Counted from the first letter of the stretch, positions 52,187 through 62,232 are shown. The stretch is DNA of 64,000 nucleotides from CADEFQ01 sp050249415 (GCA_050249415.1 JBFWQO010000011.1:1-64000), one strand, 5' to 3'. Made by a program: numbers and translations. The notes: a model not told the origin generated them from the letters alone.

Positions 52187-55100
52187 GTGAAAGACAACGT
52201 CCCCGCCGCCCGCCTCGCACTCATCGAACGGATCGTGAAGGCGGCCCCGGCGCAGGGCGGCGCGCGCCGGCGTGCTGCCGCGGCCGCATTCCTCCGGGTC
52301 TATTTTCGCGGCGTCGCCGAAGAGGACCTGCACTCGCGCCCGGCCGCGGATCTTGCCGCTATGGCGCTCAGCCATTATGAGCTCGGACGCCGCCGCGCGG
52401 CGGCGCGCAGTTGCGTACGCGTGTTCAACCCCGACCCCGGGCGCGACGGCTTCCAGTCGCCGCACACGATCGTGCAGATCGTCACCGACGACATGCCGTT
52501 CCTCGTCGACTCGGTCGGCATCGTGTTTGCGCGCCACCAGGTCGCGATGCACCTGATCGTCCATCCCGTCGTCAAGGTACGCCGCGATGCGCGCGGACTC
52601 ATGCGCGGTGTCGCCGCAGGCGACGATCCGGGCGCGCGCGGCGAATCGTGGCAGTTCTACGAGGTGGACCGGCAGAACGATCCGCAGGCAATCGCGCGGC
52701 TCGGCAAAGACCTCCGCGGGGCACTCGTCGATGTACAGGCCGCGGTCGAGGACTGGATGCCCATCCGTGACCGCATCCGCGGGATTGCCGCGGGCCTCGC
52801 CGACGCGGTGCCGCTCGACGCGGGCGAAATCTCCGAAGCGCGCGAACTGCTCGAGTGGATGGAGGCGCAGCACTTCGTGTTCCTCGGCTACCGTCGCTAC
52901 CGCCTGGTGCGCGGCGCCCACGAGGACAAGCTCGTTCCGGTGTCGCGTACGGGCCTCGGCATCCTGCGCGACGGCCACGGGGGTCACCGGCCGCATACCG
53001 TGCGCCTGCACGGTGAGCTGCGCCAGCGCGCCCGCGAGCCGGAGCTCCTGATCCTGACCAAGGCGAACACGCTCGCGACCGTGCATCGCGGCACGTATCT
53101 CGACTATGTCGGCGTCAAGACGTTCGACGCTCGGGGCCGCGTCGACGGCGAACATCGCATCCTCGGCCTCTGGACATCCACGGTCTATTACCGCAGCGCG
53201 CGCGCCATTCCCGTGCTCCGGCACAAGGTCGAGAGCGTCATCGACGCCTTCGGGCTCGCGCCGCAGAGCCACGACGCGAAGGCGGTGGTCAATGTCCTCG
53301 AGACCTATCCCCGCGACGAGCTGTTCCAGGCGAGCGTCGCCGAGCTGATCCATATCGTGCGCGAGGTCGTGAACCTCTACGACCGCCGCACCGTGCGCCT
53401 GCTCGCGCGCCGCGACCCCTACGGGCGTTTCTACTCCTGCCTCGTCTACGTACCGCGCGATCGCTACAGCACCGACGTGCGCCGCGAGATCGAGCGCATC
53501 CTGCTCGCGGGCTTTCACGGCCAGGCGTTCGAATCGCAGGTGCAGATCTCCGATTCGCGCCATGCGCGGGTCCACGTCGTCGTGCGGATCGATCGCGAAC
53601 AGCGCGCCAGGCCCGACATTGCCCGGTTGCAGAGCGAGATCGCGGCGGCGGCCACCAACTGGCTCGACCACCTGTCCGTCGCACTGAAGTCGCGGTACGA
53701 CGAGGCCACTTCGCTCGCGCTCCTCGAGCGCTATGCCCGCGCATTCCCGACCGCCTACGAAGAAGAAGTCGCGGCAGCGGACATGCTCGAGGACATTGCC
53801 GATCTCGAGGCGCTGCGCGGCGATCCGGGTGCGCTGCGTATCAACCTGCATCGCCCGGCCGGGCTGCCGGCGACCCGCGTGCACCTGAAGTTCGCGAAGC
53901 TCGGCGAGACGATACCGATCTCGGACATGCTGCCGCTGCTCGAGAATTTCGGCCTGCGCGTGATCACCGAGCATCCGTACGAACTCTCCTGGCCCGAAGG
54001 CGGTGAGGCGTGGATCCAGGACTTCGAGCTCGAGCAGCGCGACGGCCACGCGATCGACATCGCGCATGTCGAGGACCTTTTCCGGGAAGCCATCGACGCG
54101 GCGTGGCGCGGCGCCATCGAGAACGACGGCTTCAACCGGCTCGTGCTGCTCGCGAACATGCCCTCGCGCGACGTGACGGCGTTGCGGTTGATCGCGAAGT
54201 ACCTGCTGCAGACCGGGGTGCCGTTCAGCCAGGCGGCGATGGAGCGCGCGCTGGCGCGCCACGTGGGGATCGCGGGCCATCTCGTCGCGCTGCTGCACGC
54301 CCGCTTCGATCCGGCCGTGGCCGCGGCTGCGCGGACCCGCCAGTCCGCGCGCTGCATCCAGTCGGTCAATGCGGCGCTCGGGCATGTGACGAGCCTCGAC
54401 GAAGACCGGATCCTGCGGGCCTACCTCGCGGTGATACGCGCGACACTGCGCACGAACTTCTACCAGCGCGACGCCGCGGGCAAGCCGAAGGACTACGTGT
54501 CGATCAAGCTCGACCCGGCGAAGATCCCGGACCTGCCGCTGCCACGCCCGAAGTTCGAGATCTTCGTCTACAGTCCGCGCGTCGAGGGCGTGCATTTGCG
54601 CATGGCGGCGGTCGCGCGCGGCGGGCTGCGCTGGTCCGACCGGCGCGAGGACTTCCGCACCGAAGTACTCGGCCTGATGAAGGCGCAGAACGTCAAGAAC
54701 ACGGTGATCGTGCCGGCCGGCGCGAAGGGTGGCTTCGTGCCGAAGCAGCTGCCGCAGGGCGGCTCGCGCGACGACATCCAGAAAGAGGCGATCGAGTGCT
54801 ACCGCATCTTCATCCGCGGCCTGCTCGACATCACCGACAACCTGGTCGGCGCCAAAGTGATGCCACCCGCCGATGTCGTGCGCCACGACGGCGACGATCC
54901 GTATCTCGTCGTCGCGGCCGACAAGGGCACGGCCACGTTCTCCGACATCGCGAACTCGATTTCCGCCGACTATGGCTTCTGGCTCGGCGATGCGTTCGCG
55001 TCCGGCGGCTCGGCCGGCTACGACCACAAGAAAATGGGCATCACCGCGCGCGGCGCGTGGGAGTGTGTCCGGCGCCACTTGCGCGAAATCGGCATCGATT

Positions 55101-57013
55101 CGCAGTCGCAGGACTTCACCGTCGCCGGCATCGGTGACATGGCTGGCGACGTGTTCGGCAACGGCATGCTGCTGTCGAAACACATCCGCCTGGTCGCGGC
55201 GTTCAACCACATGCACGTGTTCCTCGACCCGGAACCCGACGCGGCGCGCAGCTTTGCCGAGCGCCGGCGCCTGTTCAACCTGCCGCGCTCGAGCTGGGAC
55301 GACTATGACCGCACGCTGATCTCGCGGGGCGGCGGCGTATACCTGCGCAGCGCGAAATCGATCCCGCTGTCGCTCGAGGCGCGCCGCGCGCTCGGTGTCG
55401 ATACGCCGGCGGCGACCCCGCAGGACGTCATCCGGGCGATCCTGCGCATGCGCGTCGACCTCCTCTGGAACGGCGGCATCGGCACCTATGTGAAGGCGTC
55501 GACGGAGCGCCATGCGGAAGTGGGCGATCGCGGCAACGACACCGTGCGCGTCGACGGCCGCGAGCTGCGCGCCCGTATCGTGGGCGAAGGCGGCAACCTC
55601 GGCTGCACACAGCGCGGCCGCATCGAATACGCCGCCGGCGGCGGGCGCATCAATACCGACTTCATCGACAACTCCGCGGGCGTCAACACCTCGGACCTCG
55701 AGGTGAACATCAAGATCCTGCTGTCGGCGCCCGAACGTACCGGTCGGCTGACCCGCCCGGCGCGCAACAAGCTGCTGGCGGGCATGACGCGGGAAGTCGC
55801 GGCGCACGTACTGCGCAACAATTACCTGCAAGGCCAGTCCCTCTCGACCCTCGAGCTCAACACAGCGGCGCGACTCAGCGAGTATCGCGGCCTCATCCGC
55901 GCGCTCGAGCGCGCGGGCGACGTGAACCGCGCGATCGAGTTCCTGCCGGGCGAAGACGAGTTCGCGGACCGCGCCAAGCGCGGCGTCGGGCTCACCCGCC
56001 CCGAGCTCGCCGTCGTGCTCGCGTACAGCAAGATCTGGCTGTCGGGCGAGCTGATCGAATCCGACGTGCCGGAAGACCCGTATCTCTCCGAGGAACTGCG
56101 CCGTTACTTCCCCGAGGCGCTGCGCCGGCGTTTCGCACGCGATATCGAACAGCATCGCCTGCGGCGCGAGATCATCGTCACGGCCACCACCAACAGCCTC
56201 GTGAACCGCATGGGCCCGGTGTTCGCCTGGCGCGCGGCCGAGGAAACCGGTGCCTCGATCGCGCAGGTCGCGCGGGCATACACGATCGCGCGCGAGACCT
56301 TCGCGATGCGCGATACCTGGACAGCGGTCGAGGCGCTCGACAGCAAGGTGCCCGCGCGCGCCCAGTACCTCGCCTACGACCAGACCGCGCGCAGCCTGCG
56401 CCACATGAGCTACTGGCTGCTCGCGCACCGCCGCCGCAACCTGCATGTCGAACGCACCGTCGCCGAGCTGCGGCCGGGCGTGCTCGAGCTGCGCAGCGCG
56501 CTGCCGGAAGTCGCCACCGGGCTCGCGCACGAGTACCACGCGCGGCGCATCGCGCAGCTGCGCGATGCGGGCCTGCCGCAGGCGCTCGCCGAGCGGGTCG
56601 GCGTGCTCGAATCCATGGAGCCGGCCTTCGACCTCGTCGAGCTCGCGGCCGAGCACCGGATCGCCGTGCGCGACACCGCGCGCGCCTACTTTGCAGTGGG
56701 CGCAGCGGTGGGCCTCGACTGGATCCGGGCGCAGATCAGCACGCTCGCCGTATCGGGCGCGTGGCAGGCGAGCGCGCGCTCTGCGCTGCGCGCGAGCGCC
56801 GCCAGGGCGCATCGCCGGCTCGCCGCGCAGGTCCTGCGCGCAGGCGGCCGGCGCGGCGTGCCGCGCGACCCGATCACGTCGTGGATCGCCTCGAAGGGCG
56901 ACGAGCACGCGCAGTGGTCCCGGATGCTTACCGACCTGCGGGCGATCGACCATCCGGACTTTGCGACCCTGTCGGTCGGCGTCGAGGCGGTGCGCAAGCT
57001 CGCCGACAGTTGA
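52187..57013 (+). CDS. gdhB: NAD-specific glutamate dehydrogenase, GDH-180 type
   Basis: A 1608-residue enzyme that oxidises glutamate to 2-oxoglutarate and ammonia. Proteins this large are the L-180 class known from Pseudomonas and Streptomyces. The N-terminal half holds ACT-like regulatory regions (MPFLVDSVGIVFARH). The catalytic part begins near residue 750, with GGLRWSDRREDFRTE, AKGGFVPKQLP (substrate lysine) and GIGDMAGDVFGNGML. A helical C-terminal domain follows. GTG at 52187 follows AAGGGA; the ATG at 52136 lacks a site and is rejected. Confidence 0.95.
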   Translation: MKDNVPAARLALIERIVKAAPAQGGARRRAAAAAFLRVYFRGVAEEDLHSRPAADLAAMALSHYELGRRRAAARSCVRVFNPDPGRDGFQSPHTIVQIVTDDMPFLVDSVGIVFARHQVAMHLIVHPVVKVRRDARGLMRGVAAGDDPGARGESWQFYEVDRQNDPQAIARLGKDLRGALVDVQAAVEDWMPIRDRIRGIAAGLADAVPLDAGEISEARELLEWMEAQHFVFLGYRRYRLVRGAHEDKLVPVSRTGLGILRDGHGGHRPHTVRLHGELRQRAREPELLILTKANTLATVHRGTYLDYVGVKTFDARGRVDGEHRILGLWTSTVYYRSARAIPVLRHKVESVIDAFGLAPQSHDAKAVVNVLETYPRDELFQASVAELIHIVREVVNLYDRRTVRLLARRDPYGRFYSCLVYVPRDRYSTDVRREIERILLAGFHGQAFESQVQISDSRHARVHVVVRIDREQRARPDIARLQSEIAAAATNWLDHLSVALKSRYDEATSLALLERYARAFPTAYEEEVAAADMLEDIADLEALRGDPGALRINLHRPAGLPATRVHLKFAKLGETIPISDMLPLLENFGLRVITEHPYELSWPEGGEAWIQDFELEQRDGHAIDIAHVEDLFREAIDAAWRGAIENDGFNRLVLLANMPSRDVTALRLIAKYLLQTGVPFSQAAMERALARHVGIAGHLVALLHARFDPAVAAAARTRQSARCIQSVNAALGHVTSLDEDRILRAYLAVIRATLRTNFYQRDAAGKPKDYVSIKLDPAKIPDLPLPRPKFEIFVYSPRVEGVHLRMAAVARGGLRWSDRREDFRTEVLGLMKAQNVKNTVIVPAGAKGGFVPKQLPQGGSRDDIQKEAIECYRIFIRGLLDITDNLVGAKVMPPADVVRHDGDDPYLVVAADKGTATFSDIANSISADYGFWLGDAFASGGSAGYDHKKMGITARGAWECVRRHLREIGIDSQSQDFTVAGIGDMAGDVFGNGMLLSKHIRLVAAFNHMHVFLDPEPDAARSFAERRRLFNLPRSSWDDYDRTLISRGGGVYLRSAKSIPLSLEARRALGVDTPAATPQDVIRAILRMRVDLLWNGGIGTYVKASTERHAEVGDRGNDTVRVDGRELRARIVGEGGNLGCTQRGRIEYAAGGGRINTDFIDNSAGVNTSDLEVNIKILLSAPERTGRLTRPARNKLLAGMTREVAAHVLRNNYLQGQSLSTLELNTAARLSEYRGLIRALERAGDVNRAIEFLPGEDEFADRAKRGVGLTRPELAVVLAYSKIWLSGELIESDVPEDPYLSEELRRYFPEALRRRFARDIEQHRLRREIIVTATTNSLVNRMGPVFAWRAAEETGASIAQVARAYTIARETFAMRDTWTAVEALDSKVPARAQYLAYDQTARSLRHMSYWLLAHRRRNLHVERTVAELRPGVLELRSALPEVATGLAHEYHARRIAQLRDAGLPQALAERVGVLESMEPAFDLVELAAEHRIAVRDTARAYFAVGAAVGLDWIRAQISTLAVSGAWQASARSALRASAARAHRRLAAQVLRAGGRRGVPRDPITSWIASKGDEHAQWSRMLTDLRAIDHPDFATLSVGVEAVRKLADS

Positions 57014-57837
57014 TGCGCCTGTCGCTCGTCGTCACGACGTACGAGCGACCCGACGCGCTCGCCGCGGTACTCGCAACCGTCTCGGCCCAACGTCGCGTGC
57101 CCGACGAGATCATCGTCGCCGACGACGGATCCGGCGCTGCGACGCGCGCCGCGATCGACATCTTCGCCGCGCGCAGCCGCGTGCCGGTCGCACAGGTCCG
57201 GCAGGAGCACGCCGGTTTTCGCGTCGCGCGCCTGCGCAACCTCGCCATCGCGGCCAGCCGCGGCGAGTATGTGGTCTTCATCGACGGCGACATGTGGCTG
57301 CACCCGGATTTCCTCGCGGACCATGCGGCGGCGGCGAAGCGCGGCACGTTCGTGCAGGGCATGCGCATCCCGCTCGACGCAGAGGCCACGCGCGCCGCGC
57401 TCGCGATGCCGCCCGGCCGGGTCGGCGGGGGGCTACCCGGCGCCCGCGGCCTGCGCAGGCTCTATGCCGCCCGCATACCCGCGCTCGCCCGCGCGAGCCT
57501 GCGTGCAGCCGGCGGTTTCGTCGCGACGAAAAGTTGCAATCTCGCGGTCTGGCGCGACGACCTCGTCGCCGTGAACGGCTTCAACGAGGCCTTCGTCGGC
57601 TGGGGCCCGGAGGACAAGGAACTCGTCGCGCGCCTCGCGCACCTCGGGCGCCGGCGCCGCACGCTGGTCTTCGGCGGCCTCGCGTGGCACCTGCATCATC
57701 CGCCCGTGGCTCGCGACCGCCGCGCCGTGAACGAAGCCATATTGCGCGAAACCCTCGCGAGCCGCGCGATCCGCTGCGAGCACGGACTGAACGCACACCT
57801 CGACGCTCACCTGACACAGCCGACGATCTGGCTGTAA
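57013..57837 (+). CDS. Family 2 glycosyltransferase
   Basis: A 274-residue GT-A glycosyltransferase. The N-terminus SLVVTTYERPDALAAVLATV and IIVADDGSG are standard. The metal-binding DxD lies in FIDGDMWLHPDF, and the C-terminal motif GWGPEDKELVARL resembles galactosyltransferase-like domains. It may add sugars to lipopolysaccharide or another surface glycan. The acceptor is unknown. It overlaps gdhB by one base (TGATG) and precedes gpmA. Its stop codon is part of a heptamer repeat. Confidence 0.88.
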   Translation: MRLSLVVTTYERPDALAAVLATVSAQRRVPDEIIVADDGSGAATRAAIDIFAARSRVPVAQVRQEHAGFRVARLRNLAIAASRGEYVVFIDGDMWLHPDFLADHAAAAKRGTFVQGMRIPLDAEATRAALAMPPGRVGGGLPGARGLRRLYAARIPALARASLRAAGGFVATKSCNLAVWRDDLVAVNGFNEAFVGWGPEDKELVARLAHLGRRRRTLVFGGLAWHLHHPPVARDRRAVNEAILRETLASRAIRCEHGLNAHLDAHLTQPTIWL

Positions 57838-57861
57838 GCTGTTCGCCGTCCGCCGTTCGCC
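57831..57861. repeat. Heptamer repeats after the glycosyltransferase gene
   Basis: Four seven-base units, GCTGTAA, GCTGTTC, GCCGTCC and GCCGTTC, follow each other directly. The first contains the stop codon of the glycosyltransferase. The array is half of the design seen at 36451 and 50412 and has no paired arm. Confidence 0.6.
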
Positions 57862-57878
57862 TGCCCAAGGAGTCCCCG

Positions 57879-58631
57879 GTGCCTGGAAAACTGCTGCTCG
57901 TTCGTCATGGCCAGAGCACCTGGAACCTCGAGAACCTGTTCACCGGCTGGACCGATGTAGACCTCACCGAACAGGGGCGCGCGGAGGCGAAGCAGGCGGG
58001 CGTCGAGATCCGGCGCGCCGGTGTCGCGATCGACCTCGCCTTCACGTCGGTGCTGAAGCGCGCGATACGCACGCTGTGGTACGTGCTCGACGAGACCGAT
58101 CGCATGTGGATACCGGTCGAGCGCAGCTGGCGGCTGAACGAGCGGCACTATGGGGCACTGCAGGGGCTCGACAAGGCGCGGACTGTCGAGCGCCACGGCG
58201 AAGCGCAGGTCAGGATCTGGCGCCGCAGTTACGACATTCCCCCGCCGCCGCTCCCGATCGACGACCAGCGCCACCCGCGCTTCGACCCGCGCTATGCGGA
58301 GATCGACCCGGCGCTGCTGCCCGCCACCGAGTCGCTGAAAGATACGCTCACGCGCGTACTGCCGTACTGGAACGAACGCATCGCCCCGGCGCTGCGCGCG
58401 GGGCGCAACGTCGCGGTCGTCGCGCACGGCAACAGCCTGCGCGCGATGGTCAAGATGCTCGAGAACGTATCGGAAGCGGACATCGTCGAGCTGAATATCC
58501 CGACAGGCGTGCCGCGCCTGTACGAACTCGACGACGCGTTGCGGCCGATATCGGGCCGCTATCTCGGCGATGCCGCTGCGATCGCGGCGGCGGCCGAGGC
58601 CGTGAAGCGCCAGGCATCGGCGAAAGCCTGA
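57879..58631 (+). CDS. gpmA: 2,3-bisphosphoglycerate-dependent phosphoglycerate mutase
   Basis: A 250-residue glycolytic enzyme that interconverts 3- and 2-phosphoglycerate through a phosphohistidine. The catalytic His lies in LVRHGQSTWNLENLFTGW. RHYGALQG and VAHGNSLRAMVK are conserved. The start is GTG at 57879 after AAGGAG. It lies 11 bases from the next gene. Confidence 0.95.
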   Translation: MPGKLLLVRHGQSTWNLENLFTGWTDVDLTEQGRAEAKQAGVEIRRAGVAIDLAFTSVLKRAIRTLWYVLDETDRMWIPVERSWRLNERHYGALQGLDKARTVERHGEAQVRIWRRSYDIPPPPLPIDDQRHPRFDPRYAEIDPALLPATESLKDTLTRVLPYWNERIAPALRAGRNVAVVAHGNSLRAMVKMLENVSEADIVELNIPTGVPRLYELDDALRPISGRYLGDAAAIAAAAEAVKRQASAKA

Positions 58632-58642
58632 AGGGCCACCGG

Positions 58643-59299
58643 ATGCGACGTCTCTTCGCGACAGCCGCCCCGCTGTGCGTGTGGCTCGCGGCAAGCGCAT
58701 TCGCCGGCCCGTCCGCGACCGCGCCCACCCTGCCGTCCGGCCGGTACACGCTCGACAAGTATCACGCGAGCCTCGTATTTCGCGTGGACCATCTCGGCTT
58801 CTCGCGTTACACCGCGCGCTTCACGCATTTCGACGCGACGCTCGAGTTCGATCCGGCGGAACCCGGCACGGCGAAGCTCACCGCAACCGTCGACGCGCGT
58901 TCGCTGGCACTCGACAACGCCCCCGACGGGTTCGTGGATGAACTCACGGGTCCGCATTGGCTCGATGCCGCGCATTATCCGGACATGTCCTACCGCTCGA
59001 CACGCGTCACGCGAGTCGCAGACGGAACTTTGACCATGGATGGCGAACTCACGCTGCACGGGATCACGCAGCCCGTGTCGCTCACAGCCACCTTCAACGG
59101 CGGCTACGCAGGACACCCCATGGACCCGAACGCGCGCATCGGCTTCTCCGCGCGCGGCTCGTTCCGGCGATCCGCTTTCGGCATCTCGAACGGCATTCCA
59201 CCCGCAGGGTCGGCGATGGGCGTCGGCGACGACGTGACCGTCGAGATCGAGGTGGAGTTCTCCGGCCCCGCGTGGCGGGCCGCTCCCGGCCGGAACTGA
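58643..59299 (+). CDS. YceI family periplasmic protein
   Basis: A 218-residue secreted protein with a signal peptide (RRLFATAAPLCVWLAASAFA). The mature part is a YceI-like lipocalin-type fold: YTLDKYHASLVFRVDHLGFSRYTARF, then DMSYRSTRV and GELTLHGITQPVSL. The family binds isoprenoids such as polyprenyl quinones; the ligand here is unknown. It is probably cotranscribed with gpmA. Confidence 0.9.
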   Translation: MRRLFATAAPLCVWLAASAFAGPSATAPTLPSGRYTLDKYHASLVFRVDHLGFSRYTARFTHFDATLEFDPAEPGTAKLTATVDARSLALDNAPDGFVDELTGPHWLDAAHYPDMSYRSTRVTRVADGTLTMDGELTLHGITQPVSLTATFNGGYAGHPMDPNARIGFSARGSFRRSAFGISNGIPPAGSAMGVGDDVTVEIEVEFSGPAWRAAPGRN

Positions 59300-59367
59300 C
59301 GTGTTTTTGCCACAGGATTGATGCGCGCCCGGCGCCTATTGGCCCCAAAGTACCTGTACGCTGCCCT

Positions 59368-59420
59368 TTGACAGCCACATCAAGTAGGCACAGTATGTTG
59401 CGATACCCCCACAAGTGGGG
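59368..59420 (+). promoter_or_regulatory. Promoter and dyad upstream of the TonB-dependent receptor
   Basis: A perfect -35 TTGACA lies at 59368-59373. Possible -10s are CAGTAT at 59391-59396 (spacer 17) or TATGTT at 59394-59399 (spacer 20). Just downstream is CCCCAC-AA-GTGGGG (59407-59420), an operator candidate in the 5' leader. The two-base gap makes a hairpin unlikely. Confidence 0.5.
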
Positions 59421-59449
59421 CACTTAACAAACTGGGGAGCATGTCAAGG

Positions 59450-62080
59450 ATGAGTACCAACTACTCACGCCCACGCGCGCGAGCGCTGGCGCGTGGCGGC
59501 CTCATGGCGCTCGTGGCGGTTGCGACAGCCACCACGGGCTACGCGCAGGGTGGCGACGAAGAAGTCGTCGTCACCGGCTCGCGCATCGCGCGCGGCTCGG
59601 ATTTCGAGAACCCGTCTCCCGTCACCACGGTGAGCCGCGAGGACATCGAGAATTCGGGCTACAGCAACCTGCAGCAACTGATGGAGAAGCTGCCTGCGAA
59701 CGGCGCCGGCGCCTTCTCCACCCGCGGCAACAACCAGGACTCGACCGCGAACGGCGCAGCCTCGATCAGCCTGCGCGGCCTCGGCGCCGACGCGACGCTC
59801 GTGCTGGTGAACGGCCGGCGCGTCGCGATCAGTTCGTTCGCCGAGAACATCACGACGAACTTCGTCGACATCAACTCGATCCCCGTGGCGGCGATCGAGC
59901 GCATCGAGGTGCTGAAGGACGGCGCATCGGCGATCTACGGGTCCGACGCGGTCGCGGGCGTGATCAATATCATCCTGCGCAAGAACTACCAGGGCCTCGA
60001 GCTCTCGGGCGGCTACGGCAGCGTCACGAGCGGCCCCTACGACGAGTCGACCGCCTCGGCCATCTGGGGCATCGGTGACGACGACTCGAACCTCACGCTG
60101 ATCTTCGACTACTTCAAGAACACGACGCTCTACAACAAGGACCGTGGCTCGCTCGGCACGGCGAACCAGACGGCGCGCGGCGGCGAGGACTTCCGCTCAT
60201 CACGCGGCTACCCTGGGCGCTTCATCGTCAATGGCGTGACGACGCGCGACCCGGCCTGTCCGCCGGGCAGCATCGCGGGCCAGACCTGTCTCTACGACTA
60301 CGGCCCATGGAATCTCCTGACCCCGAAGGCGGAACGCACGGGCCTCATGCTGCTCGGCCACCAGGCGCTGGGCGGCGGCGTCGAGTTCTTCACGGAACTC
60401 GGCGTGCAGCACAACAACTCGTTCGCGCAGGGCGCACCGACACCGCTCGACGAATCGGCCAATCTCTCCGTGCCGGTCACGCACCCGAACAATCCCTTCC
60501 CGGGGGCAACCACGCTCCTGCTCGGGCGCTATCGCACGGTCGATGCCGGCCCGCGGCAGTGGGACATCGAGACCGACAACCTGCGGGCCGTGGCAGGCCT
60601 GCGCGGCAAATTCGGCGACAACTGGGACTGGGAAGTGTCGGCGCAACGCGCGCGCAGCAAGTCCGAACAGTCGGGCGATCGCTCGATGGGCTGGGTGCGT
60701 ACCGACTTCCTGCAGGCCGAGATCAACGCGGGGCGCTACAACCCGTTCGGCGGCGTGCAGAACCCGCCGTCCGTGATCGACGCGATCACAACGAGCCTCG
60801 TGCGCCGCGGCAAGTCCGAGCTCACGATGTACGACGGCCAGCTCACCGGCGAGTTGTTCGACATGCCGGCCGGCAAGGTCCGCATGGCCGCCGGCATCGA
60901 GTACCGCGACGAAAGCATCAGCGACGTGCCGGACGACCAGTTCCAGCGCGGCCTGATATTCGGCACCGAAGCCGTGAGCGCCGCGGGGTCGCGTGACAGC
61001 TGGGCCGCATACGTCGAGCTCGCGGTGCCCCTCTACACGGGCCTCGAGCTGTCGCTCGCCGGCCGCTACGACGACTACAGCGACTTCGGCGACACGACCA
61101 ACCCGAAGGTCGCGGTGCGCTGGGCGCCGATCGACTCGCTCGCGTTCCGCGCGTCCTGGGGCACGGGCTTCCGCGCGCCTTCGCTCGCACAGATCGGCCT
61201 CGGCCCATCGCAGGAATCGCAGTTCTTCATCGACACCTTCGGCTGCACGGCCGGCGTACCGGGCGCGTGCATTCCGCTCGATTACAACATCATCTTCTCC
61301 GGCAATCCGGATCTCGAAGCCGAAGAATCCGAGTCGTACAACTTCGGCGTCGCGTGGAAGCCGTCCCCGTCTGCCGAACTCTCGCTCGATTACTGGGACA
61401 TCAAGCAGGAAAACAAGATCGAGGAGGCGCCGTTCGGCTTCATCTACCAGACGTTCTGCGGCACGCAGGCGAGTACGGTGTGCGTGCGCAGTGCACCGCT
61501 GCCAGGGCAGACGCTCGGTACGCTGCAGTCGATCAACAGCAGCTTCCAGAACATCGGGGAGCAGTCGGCGAGCGGGCTCGATTTCAGCGGCTCGTTCCGC
61601 TTCGATCTCGCCGACGGCACGCTGTCCACGGGGCTCATCTACACGCGGCTGCTCAAGTTCGAGAAAGTCGAACTGAATCTCGCCGGCACCGCGTTCGTCA
61701 CTCGCCCGCTCGAGGGTGAGTACGAGTATCCGGAGGATCGTGCCACGCTGTCGGGCGACTGGAGCAACGATCGCTGGGGCGTCTATGCCGCGCTGAACTA
61801 CATCGGGCCGTTCCAGGACGCGCCGGACGCCGACTTCGACGGCATCCTGGACTACGACACGGTGAAAACGCGCGACGTGGGCTCTTTCACCACGTTGAAT
61901 CTGCAGGCGCGCTACACGGCGTTCGATCGCCTGAAGCTGGTGCTCGGCGTCGACAATGCGCTCGACGAGAAGCCGCCGTTCGCGATCGGCGACGGCGACG
62001 CCGACCTCTATGGGTACGTGCAGAACGTGCACAACCCGCGGGGCCGGTTCTGGAACCTGAAGGCGGTCTATACGTTTTGA
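59450..62080 (+). CDS. TonB-dependent receptor
   Basis: An 876-residue outer-membrane receptor. A twin-Arg-poor signal (LMALVAVATATTGYAQ) precedes the TonB box EEVVVTG at residues 37-43. The plug domain has LQQLMEKLPAN, ISLRGLGADATLVLVNGRRV and IERIEVLKDGASAIYGSDAVAGVINIIL. The beta-barrel ends in RFWNLKAVYTF with a terminal Phe. Such receptors take up iron complexes, vitamins or sugars; the ligand is unknown. ATG 59441 is only one base from the GGGGAG site, so 59450 (10 bases away) is preferred. A strong hairpin follows the stop. Confidence 0.93.
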   Translation: MSTNYSRPRARALARGGLMALVAVATATTGYAQGGDEEVVVTGSRIARGSDFENPSPVTTVSREDIENSGYSNLQQLMEKLPANGAGAFSTRGNNQDSTANGAASISLRGLGADATLVLVNGRRVAISSFAENITTNFVDINSIPVAAIERIEVLKDGASAIYGSDAVAGVINIILRKNYQGLELSGGYGSVTSGPYDESTASAIWGIGDDDSNLTLIFDYFKNTTLYNKDRGSLGTANQTARGGEDFRSSRGYPGRFIVNGVTTRDPACPPGSIAGQTCLYDYGPWNLLTPKAERTGLMLLGHQALGGGVEFFTELGVQHNNSFAQGAPTPLDESANLSVPVTHPNNPFPGATTLLLGRYRTVDAGPRQWDIETDNLRAVAGLRGKFGDNWDWEVSAQRARSKSEQSGDRSMGWVRTDFLQAEINAGRYNPFGGVQNPPSVIDAITTSLVRRGKSELTMYDGQLTGELFDMPAGKVRMAAGIEYRDESISDVPDDQFQRGLIFGTEAVSAAGSRDSWAAYVELAVPLYTGLELSLAGRYDDYSDFGDTTNPKVAVRWAPIDSLAFRASWGTGFRAPSLAQIGLGPSQESQFFIDTFGCTAGVPGACIPLDYNIIFSGNPDLEAEESESYNFGVAWKPSPSAELSLDYWDIKQENKIEEAPFGFIYQTFCGTQASTVCVRSAPLPGQTLGTLQSINSSFQNIGEQSASGLDFSGSFRFDLADGTLSTGLIYTRLLKFEKVELNLAGTAFVTRPLEGEYEYPEDRATLSGDWSNDRWGVYAALNYIGPFQDAPDADFDGILDYDTVKTRDVGSFTTLNLQARYTAFDRLKLVLGVDNALDEKPPFAIGDGDADLYGYVQNVHNPRGRFWNLKAVYTF

Positions 62081-62092
62081 CGGGGGGAAGCG

Positions 62093-62129
62093 CCCCGGGG
62101 CGGCGGCGAGGATGGCCGCCGCCCCGGGG
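62093..62129. terminator. Strong GC hairpin after the TonB-dependent receptor
   Basis: A perfect 15-bp stem, CCCCGGGGCGGCGGC with its complement, and a 7-base loop lie 12 bases after the stop codon. It is self-complementary, so it would work for transcripts from either side. No U-run follows, so it is an unusual intrinsic terminator or a 3'-end stabiliser. Confidence 0.65.
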
Positions 62130-62149
62130 AGCCGACGGCGGAGAGTCGA

Positions 62150-62232
62150 CAGCGAACAGCGAACGGCGCACAGCATGGCGCTGCGTCCGCCTCTGGCCGT
62201 TCGCCGTGCGCAGCTCGCCGTTCGCTACTCGC
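62150..62232. repeat. Heptamer array between the receptor and the RraB-like gene
   Basis: CAGCGAA repeats and related units run from 62150. A CTCTGGCC core follows, and the right side carries CCGTTCG, CCGTGCG, CAGCTCG and CCGTTCG on the opposite strand. The stop codon of the RraB-like gene at 62225 lies inside the array. The core is a weaker version of the one at 36515. Confidence 0.65.

Noticed and set aside
52142..56953. A 1603-codon open frame antisense to gdhB
   Set aside because: High GC with strong third-position bias keeps the complementary frame open. Its translation is rich in Arg, His and Asp with no recognisable domain, and gdhB is a clear gene.
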